A stretch of DNA of 64,000 bases, from positions 124,001 to 188,000 of the forward strand of contig JAQWSU010000006.1 of assembly GCA_029243025.1 (NCBI GenBank). Reading direction: 5' to 3'. Within the stretch, counting starts at the first letter, position 1; each line of letters begins with the position of its first letter. A program made the translations under genes and the position numbers. Origin of the DNA: Pirellulaceae bacterium (GTDB lineage Bacteria; Planctomycetota; Planctomycetia; Pirellulales; Pirellulaceae). Of the stretch, positions 35,342-46,753 are shown piece after piece. The notes under the pieces were generated by a model. The model did not search any database and was not told where the DNA came from. It saw only the letters and a program-made list of their open reading frames with translations.

Positions 35342-38300
35342 ATGACGATCGGCGAAAGTTCCTACGACCGAATCAACGATTACGCTTCCGTCAAAATCAG
35401 CCTGGCCCGACCGCACGACATTCGCAGTTGGTCGTTCGGAGAGGTCAAGAAACCCGAAACCATTAATTACCGAACCTACCGTCCCGAAAAAGATGGTTTG
35501 TTCTGTGAGCGAATTTTTGGTCCGGAAAAAGACTGGGAGTGTGCCTGCGGTAAATACCGCGGAATGAAGTACAAGGGCATGATCTGTGATCGCTGTGGTG
35601 TAAAGGTCACCCACAGTCGTGTACGACGTAAACGTATGGGACATATCGAGCTGGCCGCACCCGTCGTGCATATCTGGTTTTTTAAAGCCATGCCCAGCCG
35701 ACTCGGCAACCTACTGAACATGAAGACCACCAGCCTGGAAAAGGTGATTTACTTTCAGGATTACGTCGTCATCGATCCGGGCGGAACCGATCTCGAACGA
35801 CAACAATTGCTCACCGAAGAAGAGTATCGAGCGGCGCGTGAACAGTGGGGTGACGGAAGCTTCGATGCCGACATGGGCGCCGAAGCCGTTCGTAAGTTGC
35901 TCGGCAATCTCGATCTGGTCACTCTTTCTGAACGACTGCGAACCGAATTGGCTGAGACCAATTCCAAGCAGAAGAAAAAAGACTTAATCAATCGCTTGAA
36001 AATCGTCGAAGCGATTCGCGACAGCGACAATAAGCCCGAGTGGATGGTGCTGGACGTCATTCCGGTAATTCCACCCGACCTGCGTCCACTCGTGCTACTT
36101 GACTCCGGAAACTTCGCCACCAGCGATCTGAACGACCTGTACCGACGTATCATCAATCGGAACAATCGCCTACGAAAGCTGGTCGATCTAAACGCGCCGG
36201 AAGTGATCATTCGTAACGAAAAACGAATGTTGCAACAGTCCGTCGACGCCCTCTTCGACAACAATCGTTGCAAGCGCCCCGTGCTGGGCAGCAGCAACCG
36301 CCCCCTGAAATCCCTCACCGACATGATCAAGGGAAAGCAAGGTCGGTTCCGCGAAAACTTGCTGGGTAAACGAGTTGATTATTCCGCTCGAAGTGTGATT
36401 GTCGTTGGACCGAAACTGCGACTTCACCAATGTGGTCTTCCCAAGAAGATCGCCCTGGAGCTCTACCAGCCCTTTATCATCCGCAAGCTCAAAGAGATGG
36501 GCCATGCCGATACGATCAAGAGCGCTAAGAAGATGCTCGAGCGGAAAGACGAAGAGGTCTGGGACATCTTGGAAGCGGTGATTCAGAACCACCCCGTCAT
36601 GTTGAATCGTGCTCCCACTTTGCACCGCATGGGAATCATGGCCTTCGAACCTGTGCTTGTCGAAGGCAACGCCATTCACTTGCATCCGTTAGCCTGCAAA
36701 GGTTTCAACGCTGACTTCGATGGCGACCAGATGGCAGTTCACCTGCCGCTCTCGATCGAAGCTCAAGTCGAAGCTCATACCTTGATGATGTCGACCAATA
36801 ACATCTTCGGACCTGCCAATGGTCGGCCGACGATGAGTCCGTCGCAAGACATCGTGATGGGTTGCTATTTCATCTCAATGTTGCTCCCGGGCATCCAGGG
36901 TGAAGGGATGGTCTTCGCCGGCGAAGAGGAAGCCGATCTGGCTTACTCACTCAACGTGGTCGGACTCCACGCCAAAATTAAAATCAAGTTGCCCGCGGGT
37001 CGAATCGTTCGAACCGAGAACGACACACGCGAGCAAATGGACATGGTCGAGACAACTTGCGGTCGCATTATGTTCAACATGATGCTGCCCGACGGCATGG
37101 ATTTTTACAACATCCCCCTGCGGTCCAGCGAATTGTCGATGGTCATCTCCGATTGCTACCAAGTGCTTGGACGGCGAGCAACCATTCAACTGCTCGACGA
37201 TATGAATCAGCTCGGTTTCCGCGAAAGCACAAGCAGTGGCCTCTCGTTCGCCACCGACGACTTGGTTACTCCGGATACGAAAACCAAGATCATCGGTGAA
37301 GCCGAAAAAACAGTATTGAAATACAAGAAGCTCTACGATCGGGGTATCATCACCGACGTCGAACGTTACAACCAGGTTCTCGATGCTTGGACACATGCTC
37401 GAGAACGCATTACGGCCGAGATGATGTCGGCCATGGAATCCGATATCCGCGGTGACACCGGATATATCAACCCGGTTTTCCTCATGGCACACTCCGGTGC
37501 TCGTGGTGGTGTCGAACAGATTCGACAGCTGGCCGGCATGCGAGGCCTCATGGCCAAGCCGTCCGGTGAAATCATCGAAACACCCATTAAAGCCAACTTC
37601 CGCGAAGGCTTGTCGGTATTGGAATACTTCAGTTCCACACACGGTGCTCGAAAAGGCTTGGCCGATACGGCTCTCAAAACGGCCGACTCCGGTTACCTGA
37701 CTCGTAAGTTGGCCGATGTAGCTCAAAACGTCGTGGTCACCATGGATGACTGCGGAACCACCCAGGGTGTGACCAAAGGAGTTATCTACCGAGGTGAAAA
37801 GGTGGAAGTTCGTTTGGCGGATGCGGTCAATGGTCGTGTTAGCCGTCAAAACATCGTCAATCCGGTTACGGATGAAGTGATCGTTGCCGAAAACGAAATG
37901 ATCAGCAATGAAATCGCTCGCCGGATCGAAGAAATGGGGCTCGAAAGAATCCAAGTTCGTAGCCCGATGACCTGCGAAGCTCCACTGGGAGTCTGTCGAA
38001 CCTGCTACGGAATGGACATGTCCAGCGGTTCACAAGTCGAAGAAGGCATGGCGGTTGGTATTATCGCAGCCCAAAGTATTGGTGAGCCGGGCACCCAGTT
38101 GACCATGCGGACCTTCCACATCGGTGGTGTGGCTGGTACCGATGTCGAAGAAAGCGAAACCAAGGCGAAAAAAGGTGGTATTGTCAAATTCGTTCGCATG
38201 CGTTCCGTGACCAGTGAAGAAGGTCAAACGATCGTCTTGACCCGCAATGGCGAGATCTCCATCTTGGACCCCAAGGGCCGAGAACTGGAGAAATTCGAGG

Positions 38301-39835
38301 TACCCACTGGTGCCGTCCTCATGGTTGAAGAAAACCAAGAAGTCAAAGCCGGCACCGTGCTGTGCCAATGGGATCCGCACAGTATTCCCATTCTTGGTGA
38401 AGTCGGCGGGCGCGTTCGCTTCGAGGATGTTGTCGAAGGCGACACGATGAGAATTGAAAAAGATCCAAGTGGTCACGAACGGCGAATTATTGCTGACCAC
38501 AAAGGCGATCTTCACCCGCAGATCGTGCTGGAAGACAACGACGGAAAGCCGCTGGATGTCTACTATCTACCCGAACGGGCTCACATTGAGGTCGATGAAG
38601 GAGCACAGGTCGCAGCCGGAACCATCGTCGCCAAGACACCCCGTGAAGCGTCTGGAATTAAGGACATCACCGGTGGTCTACCACGAGTCACCGAGATCTT
38701 TGAAGCTCGGAAACCGAAAGATCCTTCCGTCATCGCGGAAGTCGATGGTGTCGTCGAAATCCTTGGCGAAAAACGACGCGGCAAACGAACCATCGTCGTG
38801 AGAAGTGAAAGTGGCTTGGAACGAGAACATTTGGTTCCTCATGGTAAACGATTCCTGGTGCACTCGGGTGACCAAGTCCGCGCCGGCCAAGCGCTGGTCG
38901 ACGGTCCCTTGGTTCCCCATGACATCCTCAGAATTTCTGGCGAAGAGGCTGTCCAGCAGTATCTGCTGCACGAAATCCAGGGCGTTTATCGCAGCCAACG
39001 TGTAGAAATCAACGATAAACACTGCGAAATCATCATCGCCCGCATGCTGCGAAAGGTGAAGATTGAGAATCCGGGTGACTCCAACTTGCTACCCGGCAGC
39101 GTGATGGACCGCTTTGATTTCCGCCAGGCAAACGAAAACCTGGTGAAATGCCTGAAGATCAGCCAAAAGGGCGATAGCGACTTTGAAGACGGGACAATCG
39201 TACCCCGCGATGCGTTGGATACGGTCAATGCCCAAATCGAGGCGCTCGGTGGAACGCCTGCTAAGGGGACGCGACCCAAGCCGTCAACCGCCAGCACGCA
39301 GTTGCTCGGCATCACCAAAGCAGCCGTTCAAAGCTCCAGCTTTATCTCGGCAGCCAGTTTCCAAGAAACGACCAAGGTGCTGACGGAAGCCGCTCTGGCA
39401 GGCAAAACGGACCGACTCGTTGGGCTGAAAGAAAACGTGATTCTGGGTCACTTGATTCCAGCGGGAACCGGCTTCCGGACCTTCCAAGAAGCCGAAGTGC
39501 GAATTCGGCCAGAAGCTTTGGCCTCGATGGCCGCAGAAAAAGACCGAGCCTTGGTCGACAGCTTCCCGCTGCTCGAAGCCGATTCAGCTTCCGCCGACGG
39601 CAACGGATCGTCAATCGAATCCCCCTCCCTCGAAAGCTCCGAACCGGCTGCCGTTTCACCCCCAGAGCTTACACCGTCCGAGTTTGCATCACTGGGAATC
39701 ACACCCCCCGATGGCCTCACGCCTCCCGAAGCGCCGCCAGCCGAACCGGGAGCTGATGCACTGGATAAGCTGTTTGGTAGCGGCAGCGACAACGAAGAAT
39801 CGCCCGAAGATTCACCTAACCCGCCGAGTCCGTAA
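35342..39835 (+). CDS. rpoC: RNA polymerase beta' subunit
   Basis: About 1497 residues. The zinc-binding N-terminus ([20 protein letters not shown]), the active-site [16 protein letters not shown] with three magnesium-binding aspartates, and the second zinc site ([15 protein letters not shown]) are all present. The final 85 or so residues, after the conserved end, are a Ser/Pro/Glu-rich tail that is probably disordered. ATG 35342 is chosen because AGGAG lies 9 nt upstream and the product then starts [13 protein letters not shown]. The frame reaches back to 35264 without support. Confidence 0.97.
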   Translation: MTIGESSYDRINDYASVKISLARPHDIRSWSFGEVKKPETINYRTYRPEKDGLFCERIFGPEKDWECACGKYRGMKYKGMICDRCGVKVTHSRVRRKRMGHIELAAPVVHIWFFKAMPSRLGNLLNMKTTSLEKVIYFQDYVVIDPGGTDLERQQLLTEEEYRAAREQWGDGSFDADMGAEAVRKLLGNLDLVTLSERLRTELAETNSKQKKKDLINRLKIVEAIRDSDNKPEWMVLDVIPVIPPDLRPLVLLDSGNFATSDLNDLYRRIINRNNRLRKLVDLNAPEVIIRNEKRMLQQSVDALFDNNRCKRPVLGSSNRPLKSLTDMIKGKQGRFRENLLGKRVDYSARSVIVVGPKLRLHQCGLPKKIALELYQPFIIRKLKEMGHADTIKSAKKMLERKDEEVWDILEAVIQNHPVMLNRAPTLHRMGIMAFEPVLVEGNAIHLHPLACKGFNADFDGDQMAVHLPLSIEAQVEAHTLMMSTNNIFGPANGRPTMSPSQDIVMGCYFISMLLPGIQGEGMVFAGEEEADLAYSLNVVGLHAKIKIKLPAGRIVRTENDTREQMDMVETTCGRIMFNMMLPDGMDFYNIPLRSSELSMVISDCYQVLGRRATIQLLDDMNQLGFRESTSSGLSFATDDLVTPDTKTKIIGEAEKTVLKYKKLYDRGIITDVERYNQVLDAWTHARERITAEMMSAMESDIRGDTGYINPVFLMAHSGARGGVEQIRQLAGMRGLMAKPSGEIIETPIKANFREGLSVLEYFSSTHGARKGLADTALKTADSGYLTRKLADVAQNVVVTMDDCGTTQGVTKGVIYRGEKVEVRLADAVNGRVSRQNIVNPVTDEVIVAENEMISNEIARRIEEMGLERIQVRSPMTCEAPLGVCRTCYGMDMSSGSQVEEGMAVGIIAAQSIGEPGTQLTMRTFHIGGVAGTDVEESETKAKKGGIVKFVRMRSVTSEEGQTIVLTRNGEISILDPKGRELEKFEVPTGAVLMVEENQEVKAGTVLCQWDPHSIPILGEVGGRVRFEDVVEGDTMRIEKDPSGHERRIIADHKGDLHPQIVLEDNDGKPLDVYYLPERAHIEVDEGAQVAAGTIVAKTPREASGIKDITGGLPRVTEIFEARKPKDPSVIAEVDGVVEILGEKRRGKRTIVVRSESGLEREHLVPHGKRFLVHSGDQVRAGQALVDGPLVPHDILRISGEEAVQQYLLHEIQGVYRSQRVEINDKHCEIIIARMLRKVKIENPGDSNLLPGSVMDRFDFRQANENLVKCLKISQKGDSDFEDGTIVPRDALDTVNAQIEALGGTPAKGTRPKPSTASTQLLGITKAAVQSSSFISAASFQETTKVLTEAALAGKTDRLVGLKENVILGHLIPAGTGFRTFQEAEVRIRPEALASMAAEKDRALVDSFPLLEADSASADGNGSSIESPSLESSEPAAVSPPELTPSEFASLGITPPDGLTPPEAPPAEPGADALDKLFGSGSDNEESPEDSPNPPSP

Positions 39836-39977
39836 AGTCGCGGTGGGTGGTGAGGGCATCAGCCCAAAAAGCCGAGGGAATCGCCCCTTGAACAGCGACC
39901 CCGGCTTGACGCAGTTTGACAAATTGGTACCTTGGTAGGCTTCCCCTTAGGTAATTATTCATCCAAAGGCGCTGTCG

Positions 39978-40346
39978 ATGCCCACGATAAATCAACTCGT
40001 TCGCCGCAGACGAAAGTCGAAACGGAGCCAAAGCAAGGCACCGGTCTTGGATCAATGCCCGCAAAAGCGTGGTGTGTGCCTGCAGGTGCGAACGATGACG
40101 CCCAAGAAGCCGAATTCGGCGCTGCGGAAAATTACCCGCGTCCGGCTTTCGAACGGTAAAGAAGTGACCGTCTATATCCCGGGTGAAGGCCACAGCCTTC
40201 AGGAACACTCGATTGTGCTCGTCCGCGGCGGACGAGTTCGCGATCTGCCGGGAGTACGATACCAAGTTGTACGTGGTGCGTTGGATACGCTCGGCGTCGA
40301 CGGACGCAAACGTTCTCGTAGCCGATATGGCGCTAAGAAATCCTAA
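39978..40346 (+). CDS. rpsL: 30S ribosomal protein S12
   Basis: A 122-residue S12 of the decoding centre. Conserved features are [12 protein letters not shown], the [11 protein letters not shown] loop holding the lysine linked to streptomycin response, and [14 protein letters not shown]. First gene of the str cluster, 142 bp after rpoC. That gap has TTGACG and TTGACA hexamers near 39906 and 39913 but no convincing -10 at the right distance. Confidence 0.97.
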   Translation: MPTINQLVRRRRKSKRSQSKAPVLDQCPQKRGVCLQVRTMTPKKPNSALRKITRVRLSNGKEVTVYIPGEGHSLQEHSIVLVRGGRVRDLPGVRYQVVRGALDTLGVDGRKRSRSRYGAKKS

Positions 40347-40370
40347 GAGAGATTTGGATAAACTAGAAAC

Positions 40371-40841
40371 ATGGGAAAGATTACTGCCAGCCGAAGTCAA
40401 CTCAAAGGTGACCCTCGCCATAACTCCCTGCTCGTCAGCAAATTCGTGAATTGCCTGATGTGGGACGGCAAAAAGTCAATCGCCTTGAATGTGTTCTATG
40501 ACTCCCTGGAACTCATCAAAGAAAAGATGCCAAACGAAGAGCCGATTGATGTGTTTAATCAGGCACTCGATAACATCAAACCTCAGATCGAAGTCCGCAG
40601 CAAGCGAGTCGGTGGTGCCGCCTACCAGGTTCCCATGCAGGTTAACAAGAACCGTCAGCAATCGCTCGCCATTCGCTGGCTACTCCTAGCCGTCCGCGAG
40701 AAAAAGGGACGCCCAACCGCGAGCAAACTCGCCGAGGAACTGCTCGCAGCCTACAAGCGTGAAGGCGCTGCGATGACGCGACGCGATAACGTCCACCGAA
40801 TGGCCGATGCGAACAAAGCATTCGCTCACTTCGCCTGGTAG
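40371..40841 (+). CDS. rpsG: 30S ribosomal protein S7
   Basis: A 156-residue S7, the primary assembly protein of the 30S head. Seen are [31 protein letters not shown] and the C-terminal [10 protein letters not shown]. It lies 24 bp after rpsL and upstream of fusA. In E. coli S7 represses this operon, but no such site can be claimed here. Confidence 0.97.
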   Translation: MGKITASRSQLKGDPRHNSLLVSKFVNCLMWDGKKSIALNVFYDSLELIKEKMPNEEPIDVFNQALDNIKPQIEVRSKRVGGAAYQVPMQVNKNRQQSLAIRWLLLAVREKKGRPTASKLAEELLAAYKREGAAMTRRDNVHRMADANKAFAHFAW

Positions 40842-40932
40842 ACAGCCCGAATCAACGAAATGCCGTGGTCAGATGCCCAACATCGCACGGCGTTTCTTAT
40901 GCGCGGACCAAACAAACAGGAACAAATCCACG

Positions 40933-43011
40933 ATGCCGCGTCGCCTACAGGATCTTCGTAATATCGGGATCATCGCACATATTGATGCCGGAAAAACGAC
41001 GGTCACCGAACGGATGCTGTTTTGCAGCGGAGCCACCCATCGAATTGGACAAGTCGACAAAGGAACGGCCGAAACAGATTTCGACGAGGAAGAGCAGCAG
41101 CGGGGGATCACAATCTACTCGGCCTGCGTCACCTTCGAGTGGAAGAATTCGCATATCAATCTGCTCGATACGCCCGGACACGTCGACTTCACTGCCGAGG
41201 TGGAACGCTGCCTACGAGTTCTCGATGGGGGCGTTGTCGTCTTCAGTGCCCGCGAGGGCGTCGAAGCACAAAGCGAAACAGTTTGGCGGCAAGCCAACAA
41301 ATACAGCGTCCCACGAATCGCCTTCATCAATAAACTGGACCGAGAAGGCGCGAGCTTCCAGGGAACGCTCAATGAAATCCGGGATCGACTGGAAGCAAAT
41401 CCGATTATCCTCCAACTGCCAATTGGCGAAGGTCCCCCACACCTGGACCATGCATTTCGTGGGATCATCGACCTGATCGAAATGAAAATGCTCACCTTCT
41501 CCGAAAAAGGAGATCAGGTCAGCACCGCGGAAATCCCGGCTGAACTGGCAGATGATGCCGAATTGTCACGCCAAGAACTGCTCGAAGAATTGTCGAAACA
41601 TAGCGACGAACTGATCGAATTACTCCTGGAAGAAAATACGAACATTCCAACTCAACTGATTCGAAAAGTTATTCGCGAAGCCACCACCCAACAACTCATC
41701 CAACCCGTCCTTTGTGGCTCTGCCCTCGACGGCATCGGCATCCAACCGCTACTGGACGCAGTCGCCTGGTACCTGCCAAGCCCTGCCGATATGCCTCCCG
41801 TGCAAGGCACTGCCGTTCGCAAGAAACAAGAGACCCGGGAAAGCCGCCAACCCGAACCGTCAGAGCCATTCTGCGGCTTGGTTTTCAAGGTCCTGCCAGC
41901 CAAAACAGGCGATCTCTCCTGGGTCCGAGTCTATTCCGGACAGCTCAAAACCAACACGCGAGTCCTCAATCCGGGCCGCGAAAAAAAGGAAAACGTCGCA
42001 CAATTGTGGCGAATGCAAGCTTCTCGGCGCGAACAGGTCGACCTGGTTGAGACGGGCGATATTGCCGGCATCATCGGCCTGCGACACTCGGTCACCGGCG
42101 ACACACTCTGCGAACCCAAAGAACCTATCCTGCTCGAGAGCATCGAATTCCCGGAAACTGTCATGTCGATGGCCATCGAACCCGAGACCACTGCAGAACG
42201 CAAAAAATTGGGGGATACGCTCGATCTCATGCGACGTCAGGACCCCACGTTTCGCGCTATCGAAAACGAAGACACGGGCCAAACGCTGATCAGCGGGATG
42301 GGAGAATTGCACCTGGAGGTGATTCGTAATCGACTGCTACGCGACTTCAACCTGCAAGTAAAAGTCCACAAGCCCCGAGTAAGCTATCGCGAAACAATCC
42401 GACAGACCATCGAAGTCGAAGGCATTTGCCATCGCCAAATGGGCGGACAACAGCTGTTTGCCGAGCTGAAGCTTCGCCTAGAGCCAAATTCAAACAGCTC
42501 CTCGCCGGTCACAGTCACCAGCCGCTGCTCGCCAGAAGATCTGCCAGGCGAACTGCTGGGCGTCGCAATTGACGAATTGCGAGCCCGCGGCGAAGGAGGC
42601 GGGATCCTCGGAGGTTTTCCGCTGATGGGGCTCAAAGCGACCGTGTTGTCGGCAAAAAACAACGAGCAAACCAACGAAATTGCCGTCCGCATCGCTGCTG
42701 GCGATGCGTTCGAGACCGGACTACGAGCAGCAGGACCCGTCCTACTGGAACCGGTCATGAGGCTCGATATCACGACTCCCGACCAATATCTGGGCGATTT
42801 CGTCGGCGACCTGCAGCAACGACGAGCCGTCATTCACCGCACCGATAACCGCGGAAAACTGGCCGTTCTCGAGGCCCACGCCCCGCTGGCAGAACTCTTC
42901 GGTTATTCCAGTGCCATGCGCAGCCTCAGCAAAGGGCTGGCAGGATGCTCCATGGAACCCCTGGAATACCAGCCCGCACCGCCCGAAGTCGCTCAACAAT
43001 TCGAAATGTGA
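40933..43011 (+). CDS. fusA: Elongation factor G
   Basis: A 692-residue EF-G with the full five-domain length. The P-loop (GIIAHIDAGKTTVTERML), switch I (QQRGITIYSACVTF), DTPGHVDFTAEV and NKLD are intact, and domain III-IV motifs such as ISGMGELHLEVI follow. The product is more divergent than the neighbouring ribosomal proteins. Planctomycetes, spirochaetes and mitochondria have two specialised EF-Gs, one for translocation and one for ribosome recycling, so this may be either. ATG 40933 (MPRRLQDLRNIGI) is preferred. The frame extends upstream into rpsG. Confidence 0.92.
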   Translation: MPRRLQDLRNIGIIAHIDAGKTTVTERMLFCSGATHRIGQVDKGTAETDFDEEEQQRGITIYSACVTFEWKNSHINLLDTPGHVDFTAEVERCLRVLDGGVVVFSAREGVEAQSETVWRQANKYSVPRIAFINKLDREGASFQGTLNEIRDRLEANPIILQLPIGEGPPHLDHAFRGIIDLIEMKMLTFSEKGDQVSTAEIPAELADDAELSRQELLEELSKHSDELIELLLEENTNIPTQLIRKVIREATTQQLIQPVLCGSALDGIGIQPLLDAVAWYLPSPADMPPVQGTAVRKKQETRESRQPEPSEPFCGLVFKVLPAKTGDLSWVRVYSGQLKTNTRVLNPGREKKENVAQLWRMQASRREQVDLVETGDIAGIIGLRHSVTGDTLCEPKEPILLESIEFPETVMSMAIEPETTAERKKLGDTLDLMRRQDPTFRAIENEDTGQTLISGMGELHLEVIRNRLLRDFNLQVKVHKPRVSYRETIRQTIEVEGICHRQMGGQQLFAELKLRLEPNSNSSSPVTVTSRCSPEDLPGELLGVAIDELRARGEGGGILGGFPLMGLKATVLSAKNNEQTNEIAVRIAAGDAFETGLRAAGPVLLEPVMRLDITTPDQYLGDFVGDLQQRRAVIHRTDNRGKLAVLEAHAPLAELFGYSSAMRSLSKGLAGCSMEPLEYQPAPPEVAQQFEM

Positions 43012-43336
43012 TTCCTCGGCAGGCACTCGATCAATCCAGCCCAAACCACCTGATCACTACGGCCAAACAGCGGCGTTCGCTCAAAACCCCAGTCTTACGT
43101 GGCACGAGCAAACCACAATTTCACCGGGGTCGCCGCAGGCCACACCACCCTCCTGGGCCGCCACTGAAATCCTCTGTCTTCTCGTTTCCTGACCGACTTA
43201 GGTGTTGACGGACGCTGTCGACATCTCTAAATTAGTGAGCTTCCCCATGAGCGAATTGGCTCAGCGGGGTTCGTTATCGCAACGGATCGATCATTGAAAT
43301 TTAGTTGGCTGGATTAATTCAGCGGGAGTCGCGTTC
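43012..43336. other. 325-bp gap between fusA and rpsJ
   Basis: No gene is supported here. The stretch contains a near-consensus promoter at 43205-43233 that would start the S10 operon, and roughly 100 nt of leader before rpsJ that could carry autoregulatory structure. tuf, which often follows fusA, is absent. Confidence 0.6.
43205..43233 (+). promoter_or_regulatory. Promoter of the S10 operon
   Basis: TTGACG (43205-43210), an ideal 17-nt spacer and TAAATT (43228-43233) give a good sigma-70 promoter. Transcription would begin near 43240, about 97 nt before the rpsJ start codon. Confidence 0.6.
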
Positions 43337-43663
43337 GTGGTCACACCGACACACGAGGTCATTCGGATTCGAATGGAAGCCTACGATCACCTGATCTTGG
43401 ATCAGAGTGCAAAAGAAATTGTCGAGACGGCAAAGCGAACTAACTCAGAGGTCCACGGACCGATACCGCTGCCTACTCGAATCGAACGCTATACGGTGCT
43501 ATCGGGACCGCACGTCGACAAGAAGGCCAGACAACAGTTTGAAATCCGCACCCATAAGCGGGTGATCGATATCGTGCAAGCGACAGCAAAGACGATCGAG
43601 GCTTTAAATAAGCTCAGTCTTCCAGCTGGCGTCGACATCAAAATCAAGGCATCCACTAAGTAA
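43337..43663 (+). CDS. rpsJ: 30S ribosomal protein S10
   Basis: A 108-residue S10 starting at GTG 43337, with conserved [40 protein letters not shown] and THKRVIDI. It binds 16S rRNA and, as NusE, joins the antitermination complex. First gene of the S10 operon. rplC follows after 113 bp. Confidence 0.96.
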   Translation: MVTPTHEVIRIRMEAYDHLILDQSAKEIVETAKRTNSEVHGPIPLPTRIERYTVLSGPHVDKKARQQFEIRTHKRVIDIVQATAKTIEALNKLSLPAGVDIKIKASTK

Positions 43664-43776
43664 CGGAAAGTTCGACCTCCACTCGCAGGTCTTCTCTCTA
43701 TGAATTGGAAGCCAGCTGGGTAATCGTGAGTTTGACTCACCGATCCCCGCCGGCAACAACCGCAGGGAATAAAACG

Positions 43777-44466
43777 ATGGGCAAGGGAATTCTTGGCCGT
43801 AAGGTCGGTATGACCCAGATCTACGACGAAAAAGGGCAGATTGTCCCGGTGACCGTGATCCAAGCGGGCCCGTGCCACGTTTTGCAACTGCGGACTCTTG
43901 AAAGGGACGGCTACGAAGCCGTTCAGCTCGGCTTTGAAGATAAGCCGCGTCGTCTAGCCAGCCGCAGTGAGCGTGGGCGTGTCGGCAAGCTGACCAGCAA
44001 GCGAAGCAAAAAGCTGGCCGCCGCCGGGGTTGAGGTGACGACCAAGGCAGATTGCGAGCCACAGCGATTCGTTCGTGAATTACGTGGGTCAACGGACGGC
44101 TACGAAGTTGGGCAGGAGTTCAACATCGAAGCACTTGGGGAAGTGAAGTCCGTCGACGTGGTTGGCACGAGCAAGGGCCGTGGCTACGCGGGTGTGATGA
44201 AGCGACACAATTTTTCTGGGCAACGAGCGACTCACGGTGTCAAAAAAGTACATCGTCATGCGGGTGGTACCGGTTGCAGTGCATCCCCGAGTCGTGTGTT
44301 CAAAGGCCGTCGCATGTCCGGTCAGTATGGAGATGCTCAGGTAACCACACGCAACCTGAAGGTTGTCAATGTGGACGCCGATAATCACCTGTTGGTCATC
44401 AGGGGTGCGGTTCCAGGCCCAAATGGTGGCTTGGTGGTCGTCCGCGAGACCAATAAATTAGGCTAA
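43777..44466 (+). CDS. rplC: 50S ribosomal protein L3
   Basis: A 229-residue L3. The start [20 protein letters not shown] fits the family, with CAGGGA upstream of ATG 43777. The extended loop near the peptidyl transferase centre ([28 protein letters not shown]) and [20 protein letters not shown] are conserved. The frame starting at 43705 is an unsupported extension. Confidence 0.96.
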   Translation: MGKGILGRKVGMTQIYDEKGQIVPVTVIQAGPCHVLQLRTLERDGYEAVQLGFEDKPRRLASRSERGRVGKLTSKRSKKLAAAGVEVTTKADCEPQRFVRELRGSTDGYEVGQEFNIEALGEVKSVDVVGTSKGRGYAGVMKRHNFSGQRATHGVKKVHRHAGGTGCSASPSRVFKGRRMSGQYGDAQVTTRNLKVVNVDADNHLLVIRGAVPGPNGGLVVVRETNKLG

Positions 44467-44500
44467 CCTTGGATCCAAAGAAACGCAGGCAAGAACGGCG

Positions 44501-45151
44501 ATGGCAAGCTTAACCGTATTTGATCGACAGGGCAAAGAAGTCGGTACGTATGAGATCGAACCGACCGATTTGTCTCCGCGGATCAACAAGCAGTTACTGC
44601 ACGATGTGGTCGTGATGTATCAGGCCAATCAGCGACTCGGATCCAGCAAGACAAAGTCGCGTGCTGAAGTTGCTGGCTCAACCAAAAAGATGTATCGCCA
44701 AAAAGGGACCGGTAACGCTCGTGCCGGCTCGCGGCGCAGTGGTGTTCGGCGTGGGGGTGGTCATATTTTTGCCAAAACACCTCGAGACTATTCGTACCGC
44801 CTACCGCGCAAGGCTGTCCAACTTGCGACACGCATGGCGATCGCCTCCAAAATTCGCGACAACGAAATAATTGTGCTCGATGATCTCAGCTTTGATGCTC
44901 CGGCCACCAAAGAGATGGCAAGCGTGCTCAAAGCACTTGGGCTCCAAGGCGTGAGCACTCTGATCACAACAGCCGAACATGACTCCAACGTATACAAGAG
45001 TGCCCGGAATATTGACCGGGTCGATACCTCACCTGTTTCTGACCTCAATGCACTCAATGTTTTGAAGCCTCATCGCCTGTTGATCACCCGACAGGCGTTG
45101 GATGCGATTAAAGAACGTGCATCGGCCTCAAGTAAGGAATCAGGCGAATAG
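44501..45151 (+). CDS. rplD: 50S ribosomal protein L4
   Basis: A 216-residue L4 lining the exit tunnel. The tunnel loop motif KMYRQKGTGNARAGSRRSGV and GGHIFAKTPRDYSYRLPRK are typical. In E. coli L4 represses the S10 operon. Whether it does so here is unknown. It lies 34 bp after rplC. Confidence 0.96.
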   Translation: MASLTVFDRQGKEVGTYEIEPTDLSPRINKQLLHDVVVMYQANQRLGSSKTKSRAEVAGSTKKMYRQKGTGNARAGSRRSGVRRGGGHIFAKTPRDYSYRLPRKAVQLATRMAIASKIRDNEIIVLDDLSFDAPATKEMASVLKALGLQGVSTLITTAEHDSNVYKSARNIDRVDTSPVSDLNALNVLKPHRLLITRQALDAIKERASASSKESGE

Positions 45152-45199
45152 CGTTGCTGCCAGGTTGCAAATGCACCCCTGCAAGACGGATGAACAAGC

Positions 45200-45523
45200 A
45201 TGTCGAACATTAAACCCCCAACCACCACGCCTTCGAAGATTAAGCTGGAGCCGCACCAGATCGTGTTGCGTCCTCTGGTAACCGAAAAAGGGATGCATCG
45301 CTCGACACGCGACAATCAGTATGCGTTTGAAGTCAACCCGCTGGCGAACAAGGAGTTGATCAAATCCGCTGTTCAGGAATTGTTTGACGTCACGGTGACG
45401 AAGGTTCGCACGCAGAATCGTAAAGGAAAGCCGCGTCGTTATCGGTTTCGTTACGGTTCGACCAAGTCGTGGAAGAAAGCGATCGTCACCTTGGACTCCG
45501 AAGACCGAATAGAATTCTTCTAA
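45200..45523 (+). CDS. rplW: 50S ribosomal protein L23
   Basis: A 107-residue L23 at the tunnel exit, docking site for trigger factor and SRP. Conserved parts are VLRPLVTEKGMH, YAFEVNPLANKELIKSAVQE and VRTQNRKGKPRR. The first 20 residues, rich in Pro and Thr, are a modest extension over E. coli L23. Confidence 0.95.
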   Translation: MSNIKPPTTTPSKIKLEPHQIVLRPLVTEKGMHRSTRDNQYAFEVNPLANKELIKSAVQELFDVTVTKVRTQNRKGKPRRYRFRYGSTKSWKKAIVTLDSEDRIEFF

Positions 45524-45561
45524 ACCAAGAAATGATCCCGCATTAGTCGAAAGACGTTTTT

Positions 45562-46416
45562 ATGGGTATTCGCAAATATAAACCGACCTCAGCCGGGCGA
45601 CGCAACGCCAGCGTGAGTGACTTTGCTGACCTAAGCAAAGACGCTCAGCCCGAAAAGAAATTGTTAAAGCCAATCCACAAAAAGGGTGGGCGTAACAATC
45701 AGGGTAAAATCACTTGTCGTCACCGAGGTGGCGGTCACAAGCGACGTTATCGTGTGATTGATTTCGCTCGCAAAAAAGATGGCGTTCCCGCCAATGTGGC
45801 GTCGATTCAGTACGATCCAAATCGCAGTGCCCGAGTCGCGTTGCTCCACTACGTCGATGGCGAAAAGCGATACATTCTCGCTCCCGATGGACTCAAGCCA
45901 GGCGACCGCGTCGAAAGTGGGGCGGAAGCACCGCCCTCGCTGGGAAATACGCTGCCGCTGAAACGAATTCCGCTCGGCACGACATTACACAATATAGAAA
46001 TGCAGCCCGGCCGAGGCGGCGTACTTTGTCGCAGTGCCGGGTCAAGCGCCACACTGATGGCACGCGAAGCAGATTGGGCTCAGATTAACCTACCGAGCGG
46101 TGAAATCCGGCGTGTCCCCTCCACTTGCCGAGCAACGATCGGCAAAGTGGGTAATACCGATCATATGAATATCACCTTGGGTAAAGCCGGACGTAAACGC
46201 TGGCTCGGTCGCCGACCGCATGTCCGAGGTACTGCGATGAATCCGATCGATCATCCGCATGGTGGTGGTGAAGGCCGTACCAAAGGTGGTCGTCACCCTG
46301 TGAGTCCTTCGGGCGTTCCAGCAAAGGGCGGTTCCACTCGCAAAAAGAGGAAGCCGTCGAATGCCGCAATCGTACGAAGACGTCGATCGCGTCGTTATGG
46401 CCAATTGAAGAAATAG
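45562..46416 (+). CDS. rplB: 50S ribosomal protein L2
   Basis: A 284-residue L2 needed for peptidyl transferase activity and subunit joining. Conserved parts are [30 protein letters not shown] and the [19 protein letters not shown] segment with the essential histidine. The basic C-terminus ends [13 protein letters not shown]. rpsS follows 19 bp later. Confidence 0.97.
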   Translation: MGIRKYKPTSAGRRNASVSDFADLSKDAQPEKKLLKPIHKKGGRNNQGKITCRHRGGGHKRRYRVIDFARKKDGVPANVASIQYDPNRSARVALLHYVDGEKRYILAPDGLKPGDRVESGAEAPPSLGNTLPLKRIPLGTTLHNIEMQPGRGGVLCRSAGSSATLMAREADWAQINLPSGEIRRVPSTCRATIGKVGNTDHMNITLGKAGRKRWLGRRPHVRGTAMNPIDHPHGGGEGRTKGGRHPVSPSGVPAKGGSTRKKRKPSNAAIVRRRRSRRYGQLKK

Positions 46417-46435
46417 GATTGCGAGTACAAGTTAA

Positions 46436-46705
46436 ATGGGTAGATCATTAAAAAAAGGTCCGTTTGTCGATCCGCGGCTGTATGGAAAAGTCCAGGGTCA
46501 GCAGGAATCAGGCAATTCAGAACCCATCAAGACTTGGGCCCGCGCCTGTACGATCGTCCCGGAATTCGTGGGCGTGACATTTATGGTGCACAATGGCAGA
46601 CAGCACCTGAAGGTACTGGTGACTGAAGACATGGTCGGCCACAAGTTAGGTGAATTCGCACCAACGCGAACGTTTCGTGGCCACGGTGGTAAAGGCAAGC
46701 GTTAG
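46436..46705 (+). CDS. rpsS: 30S ribosomal protein S19
   Basis: An 89-residue S19 in the 30S head, beginning [20 protein letters not shown] and containing [34 protein letters not shown]. Normal length. It forms a complex with S13, encoded in the alpha operon downstream. Confidence 0.97.
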   Translation: MGRSLKKGPFVDPRLYGKVQGQQESGNSEPIKTWARACTIVPEFVGVTFMVHNGRQHLKVLVTEDMVGHKLGEFAPTRTFRGHGGKGKR

Positions 46706-46753
46706 GCAGCCGCAATCCAACTCGCAAAGGGCGAGTGGATGCAGGAGTGAACG

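Noticed and set aside
36947-37954. 335-residue minus-strand frame inside rpoC
   Set aside because: It lies wholly antisense to the conserved rpoC core, has no recognisable domain, and reflects the codon bias of the sense gene.
39870-39907. Imperfect hairpin after rpoC considered as a terminator
   Set aside because: The stem needs a bulge and no T run follows.
39836-39977. Possible promoter before rpsL (TTGACG and TTGACA hexamers)
   Set aside because: No acceptable -10 box lies 16-18 nt downstream of either hexamer.
40807-40932. Upstream in-frame extension of fusA overlapping rpsG
   Set aside because: The extension has no homology to EF-G and the family start MPRRLQDLRNIGI begins at 40933.
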